A stretch of DNA of 64,000 bases from positions 1 to 64,000 of the forward strand of contig NZ_JAAEDL010000027.1 in the NCBI RefSeq assembly GCF_018129005.1, written 5' to 3'. The notes under the pieces were generated by a model, which saw only the letters and a list, made by a program, of their open reading frames with translations, was not told the origin of the DNA and ran no database searches. The position numbers were made by a program, and so were the translations under genes. Positions 49,770 to 57,978 of the stretch are shown one piece after another (within the stretch, counting starts at the first letter, position 1; the number at the start of each line of letters is the position of its first letter). The DNA comes from Neoroseomonas eburnea. GTDB lineage: Bacteria; Pseudomonadota; Alphaproteobacteria; Acetobacterales; Acetobacteraceae.

Positions 49770-51404
49770 CTACCCCCGCAGCGCCTTGATCTGCGCGGGG
49801 TAGCCGGAGGGGTCCACCGCCACGTCGATCAGCACGGGGCCGGATGCGGCGCAGGCCTGTTCCAATGCCTGCGCGAACTCGGCTTCCGTGTTCGCCGTCA
49901 GCCCGACCCCGCCCATCGACCGCATGGCGGCGGCGAGGTCGGCGCGCGGCCAGCCGAGCGCGCCCTCCGGCAGGTCGCGCGTCTCCTTCTTGATGTCGAT
50001 GAGCGAGAGCGTGGCGTCGTTGAAGGCCACGACCATCACGCGCGCGCCGGTCACCGCCGCCGTCGCCAGTTCGCCGAGCCCCATCAGCAGCCCGCCATCG
50101 CCGGTGAAGGCGAGCGCGCCGCGCGCCGGGTCGTACAGCGCCGCGGCGATCGCCGCCGGCACGGCGAAGCCCATGGTGGCGAGGCCGTTGGAGATCAGCA
50201 GATCGCCCGGCCGCTCGCACTGCCAGAAGGTGGTGGCGGGGAACATGTGCGCGCCGGCGTCGACTGCGGCGCGCGGGTCGAAGCCCATCCGGCGGCACAC
50301 GGCCTGGGTGATCTCCACGACGCGCTGCGGGCCGAGCCCCATGCCACGCCGCGGGTCATTGGCCAGGGCGCGCAGCCAGGCGTCGCGCAGCGCGGCGATC
50401 TCCGGCGCCGTCCAGTCCGACCGCGCCGCGCCCTCGCTCAGCGCGGCGAGCGCCGGGGCGATGGCGCCGGACAGCGCGGCGGCCGGCGCCGCGTAGGGCA
50501 GGGTACGCGGGGCCGTCGCCACCTCGATCACCGGCACGGGCCAGCGCCAGGGCTTGGGGATGAACTCGACCGGATCGGCGCCGACCATGATCACCGCATC
50601 GGCGCGGTCCAGCACCGGGCCCTCCACCGCGCCACAGGTGAAGATGCCGGCGAAGGCCGGGTCCGCGTCCGCGATCACGCCCTTGGCCTTGTAGGTGACG
50701 AGCGCCGGGCAGCCGAGGGCGGCCACCAGCGCGCGCAGCTCCTCCGCCGCGTCGAGGGCTTCGAGGCCGGCCACCACCAGCGGTCGCCGGGCCGTCGCCA
50801 GCACCCGCCGGGCGGCGGCGATGGCGTCCGCCTCGGGCGTGGGCAGGGCAGGGGCGCCGACTGCGGCCGGCAGCGCGGCCGGCAGCGCGGCCGGCTGCCG
50901 CGCGGCGCTGCCGGACAGCTCGATCAGCGCCGCGCCGCGCGGGGCGGCGAGCACCGCGCCGATCGCACGCGTCGCCGCCTCGCCCGCCGCCATCTGGCCG
51001 ACCGAGAGCTGCGCCTTGGTCACCGGCGCCAGCATCGCCGCGTGGTCGAAATACTGGTGGGTGGCGAAGGCGCGCTCGGCCGGCGCGAAGCCGTCCGCCA
51101 GCAGCACCACGGGCGCGCGGTCGAGCGCCGCATGCGCCATGCCGTTCGCCGCATTGCCCACGCCCGGGCCACGGGTGCAGAGTGCGACGCCCGGCGCGCC
51201 TGAGAGTTCGGCCTCCGTCGCCGCCATGATCACCGCCGAGGTCTCGTGCCGCGCCAGCACGAAGCCGAGGCCGCGCGCCTTCGCCGCCGCGATCAGGTCG
51301 AGGCTCGAACCCCCGCCGGGAACGCCGTAGATCCGCTTCGTCCCGGCGGCGGCGAAGGCGGTGGCCAGGGCATCGGCGGCAGTGGCGGCGGCAGCGTCGT
51401 TCAT
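49770..51404 (-). CDS. ThDP-dependent enzyme of the acetolactate synthase/benzoylformate decarboxylase type
   Basis: A 544-residue, three-domain thiamine-diphosphate enzyme. E54 in LARHETSAVI is the ThDP-activating Glu; the middle domain follows; the ThDP/Mg motif is GDGGLLMGLGELATAAVTGARVMVVAFNDATLSLID. It could be an oxo-acid decarboxylase or a synthase; the substrate is unclear. The linker (about residues 165-180) contains a three-unit repeat AALP-AALP-AAVG from a 12-base tandem repeat (50863-50898). GGAGGAAA precedes the ATG at 51404. The gene is divergent from the ATP-grasp cluster. Confidence 0.85.
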   Translation of the reverse strand: MNDAAAATAADALATAFAAAGTKRIYGVPGGGSSLDLIAAAKARGLGFVLARHETSAVIMAATEAELSGAPGVALCTRGPGVGNAANGMAHAALDRAPVVLLADGFAPAERAFATHQYFDHAAMLAPVTKAQLSVGQMAAGEAATRAIGAVLAAPRGAALIELSGSAARQPAALPAALPAAVGAPALPTPEADAIAAARRVLATARRPLVVAGLEALDAAEELRALVAALGCPALVTYKAKGVIADADPAFAGIFTCGAVEGPVLDRADAVIMVGADPVEFIPKPWRWPVPVIEVATAPRTLPYAAPAAALSGAIAPALAALSEGAARSDWTAPEIAALRDAWLRALANDPRRGMGLGPQRVVEITQAVCRRMGFDPRAAVDAGAHMFPATTFWQCERPGDLLISNGLATMGFAVPAAIAAALYDPARGALAFTGDGGLLMGLGELATAAVTGARVMVVAFNDATLSLIDIKKETRDLPEGALGWPRADLAAAMRSMGGVGLTANTEAEFAQALEQACAASGPVLIDVAVDPSGYPAQIKALRG

Positions 51405-51599
51405 GCGTGTTTCCTCCGGCGGCGGAATGCGGAGGATAGGCGGGCGGCGCTGCGATGCCCATCCGTGGCGGCCACGGCTTGGGCAGCGAAAGCCCGCATC
51501 CTGGGCAAAGACGTCGCGGACGAGGCAGGCTCTCCTCATCGCAGGCTTGCGCAGGGGCACCCGGCCCGGCAAGGCTCGGGTACGGAGGACCTTCTGCCG

Positions 51600-53069
51600 G
51601 TGACAAAGACCACCCCCGCCTTCGATGAGATGACGACCGACGGTCTGGTCCGCGGCCCTTACGCAGAGGTCGCCCGCTGGCTCGCCGCCACTCCGCAGGA
51701 TGCGCTGGAGCGCCGCCGCCACGAGGCCGAGCTGCTGTTCAAGCGAATCGGCATCACCTTCGCCGTGTATGGCGAGGGCGGCGACCCGGAACGCCTGATC
51801 CCCTTCGACATCATCCCCCGCATCCTGGCCCATGCGGAGTGGGAGGAACTCTCCCGCGGCCTGGCGCAGCGGGTGAAGGCGCTCAACCTTTTCCTGCTCG
51901 ACGTCTATGGCGCGCAGGAGATCCTGCGGGCCGGCCGCATCCCCGCCGCGCTGGTGCGGGAGAACGCGGCCTTCCGCCCCGAGATGAACGGCTTCGTGCC
52001 GCCCGGCGGCGTCTACACCCACATCGCCGGCATCGACGTGGTGCGCACCGCGCCGCACGAATTCTGGGTGCTCGAGGACAATTGCCGCACGCCGTCGGGC
52101 GTCTCCTACATGCTGGAGGGGCGGGAGGCGATGCTGCGGCTCTTCCCCGACCTCTGCGCGCGGCACCGCATCGCGCCGGTGGGGCACTACCCGGAGGAGC
52201 TGCTCGAGACGCTGAAATCGGTGGCGCCGCCGAATTGCCGCGGCACCCCGCGCGTCGCGATCCTGACGCCGGGTTCCTACAACAGCGCCTATTACGAGCA
52301 CTGCTTCCTCGCCGACGAGATGGGCGTCGAGGTGGTGGAAGGACCCGATCTCTTCGTCGAGAACGACATCGTCTACATGCGGACCACCACCGGGCCGCAG
52401 CGGGTGGACGTGATGTACCGCCGGATCGACGACGACTACCTCGACCCCCGGGTGTTCCGGCCCGACAGCGCGCTCGGCGTGCCGGGGCTGATGGCCGCCT
52501 ACAAGGCGGGCAACGTCGCGCTGGCCAATGCGCCGGGCGCCGGCATCGCGGACGACAAGGCGATCTACCCCTACGTGCCGGAGATGGTGCGCTTCTACCT
52601 CGGCGAGGAGCCGCTGCTGTCCAACGTGCCGACCTATCTCTGCGAGCGCGACGAGGACCGCGCCTATGTGCTCGACCACCTCGACGAGCTGGTGGTGAAG
52701 CTGACGCATGGTTCGGGCGGCTACGGCATGCTGGTCGGGCCGCACAGCACGGCCGAGCAGCGCGCCGACTTCGCCGCGCGCATCAGGGCCAAGCCGGCGG
52801 AATACATCGCCCAGCCGACGCTCGCGCTGTCCACCGTGCCGACGCTGGTCGAGAAGGGCATCGCGCCGCGCCATGTGGACCTGCGGCCCTTCGTGCTCTG
52901 CGGCAAGGAGGTGCGGATCGTCCCCGGCGGGCTGACGCGCGTCGCGCTGCGGGAAGGCTCGCTGGTGGTGAATTCCTCGCAAGGCGGCGGCACCAAGGAT
53001 ACCTGGGTGCTGGAGGACGACCCCGCCGACATCGCGAAACCGGCGGCACAGGGGCAGTCGCAATGCTGA
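51600..53069 (+). CDS. Circularly permuted ATP-grasp protein
   Basis: A 489-residue protein of the circularly permuted ATP-grasp type 2 family, which joins amines to carboxylates with ATP. Recognisable elements: FAVYGEGGDPERLIPFDIIPRILAHAEWEELSRGLAQRVKALNLFLLDVYG at the N-terminus, and KLTHGSGGYGMLVGPHSTAEQRA, LRPFVLCGKEVRIVPGGLTRVALREGSLVVNSSQGGGTKDTWVL near the end. A GGAGGAC lies nine bases before the GTG at 51600; an ATG at 51630 is the alternative. It overlaps the next gene, encoding the alpha-E protein, by seven bases; the pair is a known genomic partnership of unknown product. Confidence 0.88.
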   Translation: MTKTTPAFDEMTTDGLVRGPYAEVARWLAATPQDALERRRHEAELLFKRIGITFAVYGEGGDPERLIPFDIIPRILAHAEWEELSRGLAQRVKALNLFLLDVYGAQEILRAGRIPAALVRENAAFRPEMNGFVPPGGVYTHIAGIDVVRTAPHEFWVLEDNCRTPSGVSYMLEGREAMLRLFPDLCARHRIAPVGHYPEELLETLKSVAPPNCRGTPRVAILTPGSYNSAYYEHCFLADEMGVEVVEGPDLFVENDIVYMRTTTGPQRVDVMYRRIDDDYLDPRVFRPDSALGVPGLMAAYKAGNVALANAPGAGIADDKAIYPYVPEMVRFYLGEEPLLSNVPTYLCERDEDRAYVLDHLDELVVKLTHGSGGYGMLVGPHSTAEQRADFAARIRAKPAEYIAQPTLALSTVPTLVEKGIAPRHVDLRPFVLCGKEVRIVPGGLTRVALREGSLVVNSSQGGGTKDTWVLEDDPADIAKPAAQGQSQC

Positions 53070-54004
53070 GCCGCACCGCCGACAGCCTCTATTGGCTCGG
53101 CCGCTACATCGAGCGTGCCGGCAACGTCGCGCGCGGCCTGCAGGTCGCGCTGCGCATGGCGAGCCTGATGCGCAGCGTGGACCAGCGCGACGGCGCCTGG
53201 CGCGCGCTGCTCATCGCCTCCGGCTGCGAGCCCGGCTTCCGCGAGACGGGCGCGGCGCCGACGCCGGACAGCGTGGTCCGCTACCTCGCCGCCGATGCGT
53301 CCAACGCCTCCTCCATCCTTTCCTGCATCGAGGCGGCGCGGCGCAATGCGCGCGCGGTGCGGACCGCCCTCACCGTGGACATGTGGGAGGCGGTGAACGA
53401 GACCTGGAGCGAGTCCCGCCGCGCCACCGAGGCGACCTTCGCCCCGGACAACCTGCCGGCCTTCCTCGACTGGGTGAAGAGCCGCACCATCCTGTTCAAC
53501 GGCGCCTATGCCGACACCATGCTGCGCGACGAGGCCTGGCGCTTCGTCCGCCTCGGCACCATGCTGGAACGCGCTGACAACACGGCCCGCGTGCTCGACG
53601 TGCATCACCACGCGCTGGCCGGTGCCGACGAGGAAGGCGCCGTCGCCTATGTGCAGTGGCAGGCGATCCTGCGTTCGGTCTCGGCGCTGCGCGCCTATCA
53701 CTGGGTGTACCATGCCCGGCTGGAGCCGCGGCGGATCGCGGAGCTGCTGATCCTGCGCCCCGAGCTGCCGCGTTCCATGGTCGCCTGCTACGCGCGGCTG
53801 GATGAGACGCTGGAGGGCATCGCCGCCGCCCATGGCGGCCGCCGGGGAGAATGCCACCGACTGGCCGGGGAGATGCATGCGAAGCTCCGCTTCGGAAGGA
53901 TCGACGGCATCCTCGCCGACGGGTTGCACGACTTCCTGACCGCGACCATCGACCGGAACCTCGAACTCGGGCGGCAGATCCAGGATTTCTATCTCCAGGC
54001 CTGA
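53063..54004 (+). CDS. Alpha-E domain protein
   Basis: A 313-residue helical protein of the alpha-E (DUF403) family. It begins MLSRTADSLYWLGRYIERAGNVARGL, the family signature, and has FRLGTMLERADNTARVLDV and SALRAYHWVYHARLEPRRIAELLILRPELPRSMVACYARL. The family accompanies the ATP-grasp protein and usually a transglutaminase-like protein and an Anbu-type protein. Function unknown. The gene overlaps the ATP-grasp gene (ATG at 53063). Confidence 0.9.
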   Translation: MLSRTADSLYWLGRYIERAGNVARGLQVALRMASLMRSVDQRDGAWRALLIASGCEPGFRETGAAPTPDSVVRYLAADASNASSILSCIEAARRNARAVRTALTVDMWEAVNETWSESRRATEATFAPDNLPAFLDWVKSRTILFNGAYADTMLRDEAWRFVRLGTMLERADNTARVLDVHHHALAGADEEGAVAYVQWQAILRSVSALRAYHWVYHARLEPRRIAELLILRPELPRSMVACYARLDETLEGIAAAHGGRRGECHRLAGEMHAKLRFGRIDGILADGLHDFLTATIDRNLELGRQIQDFYLQA

Positions 54005-54135
54005 AGGGCCTGGAGATCGAGAGTCTTTTTCTGACCTCAGGCGCCGGCGCGCGCGTCCGCGCGCTTGGCTCGCGCGCCGTGCACTGGCGTACCGGGGGCG
54101 GCGGACGGTCTGGGCGCGGTCGCGCTGTGCGCTCC

Positions 54136-54160
54136 CGGCCCGATGCGGGGCATCGGGCCG
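54136..54160. repeat. Perfect 11-bp hairpin in the gap before the Anbu gene
   Basis: CGGCCCGATGC (54136-54146) pairs with GCATCGGGCCG (54150-54160) around GGG. It is 131 bases beyond the alpha-E stop and 86 bases before the Anbu start. It could be a terminator for the ATP-grasp/alpha-E pair, or part of an Anbu leader. Confidence 0.5.
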
Positions 54161-54246
54161 AAGTGGGGGGCGGCGAGGGGGGTGTCCGGCAAGGCTTGAC
54201 GCGCCACCTGGAATGCCCGTCTTTCCGCGCAGCGGAGGCACCGGTC

Positions 54247-54984
54247 ATGACCTATTGCGTCGGGCTCTATCTCGATCAGGGGCTCGTGCTGCTCTCCGAC
54301 ACCCGCACCAATGCGGGGGTCGATCACATCTCCACCTTCTCCAAGATGCAGGTGGAGGAAGTGCCGGGGGAACGCATGATCGCCATGCTCTCGGCCGGCA
54401 ACCTCGCCATCAGCCAGGCGGTTTGGAATCGGCTGCAGGAAGGCGTCATGCTGGAAGGCCAGACGCACACGCTGCGCGACGTGCCGACCATGTTCCGCGC
54501 CGCGCAACTGACCGGCGCGGCGGTGCGTGCGGTGTTCGAGACCGACGGCCCGGCGCTGCGCGCCCAGAACATCGCCTTCGACGTCGCGCTGCTGCTGGGC
54601 GGGCAGATCGGCGGACAGCCGCAGCGACTGTTCATGGTCTATGCCGCGGGCAACTTCATCGAGGCGACGGAGGACACGCCCTTCCTGCAGATCGGCGAGC
54701 ACAAGTACGGCAAGCCGATCCTCGACCGCGTCGTCACGCCCGAGACCAGCCTGGTGGACGGGGTGAAGCTCGCGCTCATCAGCATGGACAGCACGTTGCG
54801 CTCGAACCTGACGGTCGGCATGCCGCTCGACCTGCTGGTCTATCGGGAGGGCACGCAGCGGGTGGCGCTCAGGAAGCGCATCACCGACGATGAGCCCTAT
54901 TTCCGATCGGTCCGCGAAGGCTGGTCGAACAGCCTGCGGGAGGCCTACCGCGCCATGCCCCTGCCGGACTGGGTGCCGGGCTGA
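54247..54984 (+). CDS. Anbu-type proteasome-like peptidase
   Basis: A 245-residue Ntn-hydrolase homologous to proteasome beta and HslV subunits, of the Anbu type (bacterial proteasome-related). After Met, T2 would be the exposed nucleophile (MTYCVGLYLDQGLVLLSDTRTNAGVDHISTFSKMQ). KYGKPILDRVVTPETSLVDGVKLALISMDSTLRSNLTVG is typical of the family. It follows the alpha-E gene by 242 bases. Elsewhere this set usually includes a transglutaminase gene; none is visible here. Function not known. Confidence 0.88.
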   Translation: MTYCVGLYLDQGLVLLSDTRTNAGVDHISTFSKMQVEEVPGERMIAMLSAGNLAISQAVWNRLQEGVMLEGQTHTLRDVPTMFRAAQLTGAAVRAVFETDGPALRAQNIAFDVALLLGGQIGGQPQRLFMVYAAGNFIEATEDTPFLQIGEHKYGKPILDRVVTPETSLVDGVKLALISMDSTLRSNLTVGMPLDLLVYREGTQRVALRKRITDDEPYFRSVREGWSNSLREAYRAMPLPDWVPG

Positions 54985-55003
54985 CGGCGTTCGCGGCGCG
55001 GCT

Positions 55004-55022
55004 GCCGGGAAGGGTTCCCGGC
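55004..55022 (+). terminator. Small hairpin after the Anbu gene
   Basis: GCCGGGAA (55004-55011) pairs with TTCCCGGC (55015-55022), 19 bases after the Anbu stop codon. There is no T-run, so it is a weak terminator candidate. Confidence 0.35.
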
Positions 55023-55139
55023 GCGGCCGATGGCGCCCCCCGGGGCACGCCCTCCGGAAGCCCGCCACGATCGGTTGAGGGATTGCCTCGTCGGCGGTGT
55101 GGCCGCATCACTGCGGCCATACGTCACGGGAGAACGACC

Positions 55140-56105
55140 ATGAACCGCATCACCCGCCGCGCAACCCTCGGCGTCGCCGCCACGGCACTCGCCGCGCCCA
55201 GCCTGCGGGCGCAGGGCGCGGCCATCCGCATCGTCGTGCCCTTCGGGCCGGGCGGATCGACCGATGCCGTCGCGCGGCTGGTCTCGCCGGGTCTCACGCA
55301 GCGCCTCGGCGTGCCGGTGGTGGTGGAGAATCGCGGCGGTGCCGCGGGCTCCATCGGGACGGACATCGTCGCGAAGGCGCGGCCGGACGGCCAGACCTGG
55401 CTGCTGACCTTCGACAGCCACGCGACGCTGGCCGCACTGATCCCGCAGCTTCCCTTCAACCCCGATCGCGACCTCGATCCCGTCATGCTGATCGGCGGCG
55501 CGCCCTATGTGCTCGCCTGCAAGCCGGACAAGCCCTTCCGCAACATCACCGAAGTGGTGGACGCGGCGAAGGCGCGGCCGGAGGCGGTGTCCTTCGGTTC
55601 GACCGGCAACGGCACCATCGGGCACCTGACGATGGTGCTGCTGCAGGGCAGGACCGGCACGCGCATGACGCACCTGCCCTATCGCAGCGGCGGCCTGGCG
55701 GTGAACGACACGGTCGCCGGCCATGTGGACATGATGATCGGCTCGGCGGCGGTGGTGCACCCGCATGTCCGCGGCGGCACGCTGCGCACCTTCGCCCAGT
55801 TCGGCCCGCAGCGGCTGCCGGCGCTCGCCGACCTGCCGACGGTCGCCGAGGCCGGCATCCAGGGGCTGGAGGCGGAGGCCTGGTGGGGCGTCTTCGCCCC
55901 GCACGGTACGCCGCAGGCCACGGTCGCGCGCATGAACGCCGCGCTGAAGGAATCGCTCGCGGAGGAGCAGGTGCGCCGCACCATGCAGGAGACGCAGCAG
56001 GCGCGCCTCATCATGTCGAGCCCCGAGGAACTCGGCACCTTCCTGCAGCGGGAAGTGGCGAAGTGGGGTGCCGTGGTGCGGGACAACAACATTCGCGCGG
56101 ATTGA
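55140..56105 (+). CDS. Bug/TTT-family periplasmic substrate-binding protein
   Basis: A 321-residue tripartite tricarboxylate transporter (Bug) binding protein for carboxylates. Signal peptide MNRITRRATLGVAATALAAPSLRAQ, then IRIVVPFGPGGSTDAVARLVSPGLTQRLGVPVVVENRGGAAGSIGTDIVAKARPDGQT, the family signature, followed by FGSTGNGTIGHL and HLPYRSGGLAVNDTVAGHVDMMIGSAA. No membrane components of a TTT system lie in the window, so it is an orphan, as is common. GGGAGAA precedes the ATG. Confidence 0.9.
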   Translation: MNRITRRATLGVAATALAAPSLRAQGAAIRIVVPFGPGGSTDAVARLVSPGLTQRLGVPVVVENRGGAAGSIGTDIVAKARPDGQTWLLTFDSHATLAALIPQLPFNPDRDLDPVMLIGGAPYVLACKPDKPFRNITEVVDAAKARPEAVSFGSTGNGTIGHLTMVLLQGRTGTRMTHLPYRSGGLAVNDTVAGHVDMMIGSAAVVHPHVRGGTLRTFAQFGPQRLPALADLPTVAEAGIQGLEAEAWWGVFAPHGTPQATVARMNAALKESLAEEQVRRTMQETQQARLIMSSPEELGTFLQREVAKWGAVVRDNNIRAD

Positions 56106-56147
56106 CGATCGGCAGGGTTGGTCATGCGGCAGGGGGGCTCGCTTGAG

Positions 56148-56204
56148 TTGGGGAGGGCCTCGCCCTCCCCAAGCCCCTCCCACCAAAGGCCGAAAGGCCT
56201 TTGG
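56148..56204 (-). repeat. Family A element, copy 2
   Basis: Hairpin 1, TTGGGGAGGGC (56148-56158) with GCCCTCCCCAA (56162-56172), is followed by hairpin 2, CCAAAGGCC/GGCCTTTGG around GAAA (56183-56204). On the minus strand it reads GGTTTCCAAAGG and onward as copy 1 does at 19314-19338. Confidence 0.75.
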
Positions 56205-56280
56205 AAACCGTCACTCGGTATCATGCGTCGCGGGCACGACACATCATTCCGCTCTTCGTCGGCGACCTTGCAGCCCGGCG

Positions 56281-56349
56281 CCAAGTCAAGGCTTCCAAAG
56301 GCCTTTCGGCCTTTGGCGGGGTGGTTTGGAGGGGCGGCGCCCCTCCAAA
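56281..56349 (+). repeat. Family A element, copy 3
   Basis: CAAGTCAAGGCTTCC leads into CCAAAGGCC/GGCCTTTGG around TTTC (56295-56316), then a second hairpin TTTGGAGGGGC/GCCCCTCCAAA (56325-56349). The first hairpin and its leader match copy 1; the second hairpin has the same position but a different sequence. Confidence 0.75.
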
Positions 56350-56413
56350 TCCCGCCCATTGCGCCGGCACTACACCCCACGCAACCCTCCTGCCTGCCCC
56401 CGAGCAGGGCTGC

Positions 56414-57931
56414 CTACGCCGCCGCCCGCCCGGGCATGCGATGCCGGAAGGCGAGCGCCTCCGCGACATGCCCCCGCCGGATCGACGCATCGCCGGCAAG
56501 GTCCGCTATGCTGCGCGCCACCCGCAGCGTGCGCACATGCGCGCGGGACGACAGGCGCAGCCGCGTCGCCGCGGCTTCGAGCAGCGTCTCCGCTTCGGCA
56601 TCGAGCAGCGGCTGCAGGTGGCGGATCTCCGCCTCGGCATTGTTCGCCGGCCCGGCCTCGCCCCAGCGCGCGCGCTGCGCGTCGCGCGCGGCCTGTACGC
56701 GCGCAGCGACGATGGCGCTGGTCTCGCCCGCCGGCGCGCGGGTGAGCTCGGCTGCGGGAATCGGCAGGACTTCGATGGTCAGATCCATGCGGTCGAGCAG
56801 CGGTCCGGAGAGCCGCATCTGGTAGTCCTCCCCGCAGCGGGGCGCCCGGCCGCATTCGCGCCCGGCCTGGCCGAGATAGCCGCAGCGGCAGGGGTTCATC
56901 GCCGCGATGCACTGGAAGCGTGCGGGGTAGGTGACATGGGCGTGGACGCGGCTGATGGTGGTGCGGCCGGTCTCCATCGGCTGGCGCAGCGCCTCCAGCG
57001 CCGGCCGCGGAAATTCCGGCCATTCGTCCAGGAACAGCACGCCGCGATGCGCCAGGCTGATCTCGCCCGGCCGCGCGCGGTGGCCGCCGCCGACCAGCGC
57101 AGGCATCGAGGCCGAGTGGTGCGGGTCGCGGAAGGGCGGGCGCATCACCAGGCGGCCGCCTTCGAGCAGGCCGGCGATGGAATGGACGAGCGAAACCTCG
57201 AGCGCCTCGGCGGGCGAGAGATCCGGCAGCAGGCCCGGCAGCCGCGCCGCGAGCATGGACTTCCCTGCGCCCGGTGGGCCGATCATCAGCAGGTTGTGCC
57301 CGCCCGCCGCGGCGATTTCGAGCGCCCGCTTGGCGCTTTCCTGGCCTTTCACCTCCGACAGGCAGGGCGCGGCGCGCGGCCCCGGTTCGAGCGCGGGCGG
57401 TTGCGGCGGCGAGAGCAACTGCACGCCGCGGAAATGATTGAGCAGGGCATGGATGTCCGGCGCGGCGAGCACCTCGATCCGCCCCGCCCAGGCCGCTTCG
57501 CCGCCCTGCGCGGCGGGGCAGATCAGGCCGAGCTCGCGCTCCGAGGCGCCCAGCGCGGCGGGCAGCACGCCGGCCACCGGCATGATCGAACCATCGAGCG
57601 AGAGCTCTCCCAATGCCGCATAGCCGGCGGCGTCCTCCTTCGGGATGATCTCCATCGCCGCCAGCAGGGCGAGCGCGATCGGCAGGTCGAAATGCGACCC
57701 TTCCTTGAGGATGTCGGCCGGGGCGAGATTCACCAGTACGCGCTTGGGCGGCAGGGAGAGGCCGAGTCCGGTCAGCGCGGCGCGCACGCGTTCGCGACTT
57801 TCGGCGACGGCCTTGTCGGGCAGCCCGACCAGCAGGAAGGCGGGAAGACCCGGCGCGATCTGCACCTGGACCTCGACCGGCACGGGGTCGATGCCGGCGA
57901 AGGCGAAGGTGGCGATGCGGGCGATGGTCAT
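56414..57931 (-). CDS. ComM/YifB-family Mg-chelatase-like AAA ATPase
   Basis: A 505-residue ATPase. Homologues (ComM) act as bidirectional helicases that aid integration of incoming DNA during natural transformation. Features: the N-terminal Lon-like domain with GELSLDGSIMPVAGVLPAALGA, Walker A GPPGAGKS (218-225), Walker B region VLFLDEWPEFPRPALEALRQPME, and a Cys-rich segment AAMNPCRCGYLGQAGRECGRAPRC before the C-terminal domain. Its start overlaps nothing; a short inverted repeat CGTTGCG/CGCAACG (57934-57956) lies just upstream. The gene is single, near the repeat block. Confidence 0.92.
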   Translation of the reverse strand: MTIARIATFAFAGIDPVPVEVQVQIAPGLPAFLLVGLPDKAVAESRERVRAALTGLGLSLPPKRVLVNLAPADILKEGSHFDLPIALALLAAMEIIPKEDAAGYAALGELSLDGSIMPVAGVLPAALGASERELGLICPAAQGGEAAWAGRIEVLAAPDIHALLNHFRGVQLLSPPQPPALEPGPRAAPCLSEVKGQESAKRALEIAAAGGHNLLMIGPPGAGKSMLAARLPGLLPDLSPAEALEVSLVHSIAGLLEGGRLVMRPPFRDPHHSASMPALVGGGHRARPGEISLAHRGVLFLDEWPEFPRPALEALRQPMETGRTTISRVHAHVTYPARFQCIAAMNPCRCGYLGQAGRECGRAPRCGEDYQMRLSGPLLDRMDLTIEVLPIPAAELTRAPAGETSAIVAARVQAARDAQRARWGEAGPANNAEAEIRHLQPLLDAEAETLLEAAATRLRLSSRAHVRTLRVARSIADLAGDASIRRGHVAEALAFRHRMPGRAAA

Positions 57932-57978
57932 GACGTTGCGTCAGGGTGGCGCAACGACATGTGAAAATCAACGTGGAG

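Larger units (their letters stand above)
56106..56413. other. 308-base intergenic block of two inverted family A elements
   Basis: There is no gene here. The region is filled by two copies of family A in opposite orientation, facing away from each other (56148-56204 and 56281-56349), with a spacer of about 76 bases. It separates convergent genes for a binding protein and a ComM-like ATPase. Confidence 0.6.

Noticed and set aside
49770-53063. Extension of the ThDP enzyme gene upstream to 53063 on the minus strand
   Set aside because: The region upstream of 51404 is opposite the ATP-grasp gene with clear motifs; the ThDP enzyme starts at the ATG with GGAGGAAA before it.
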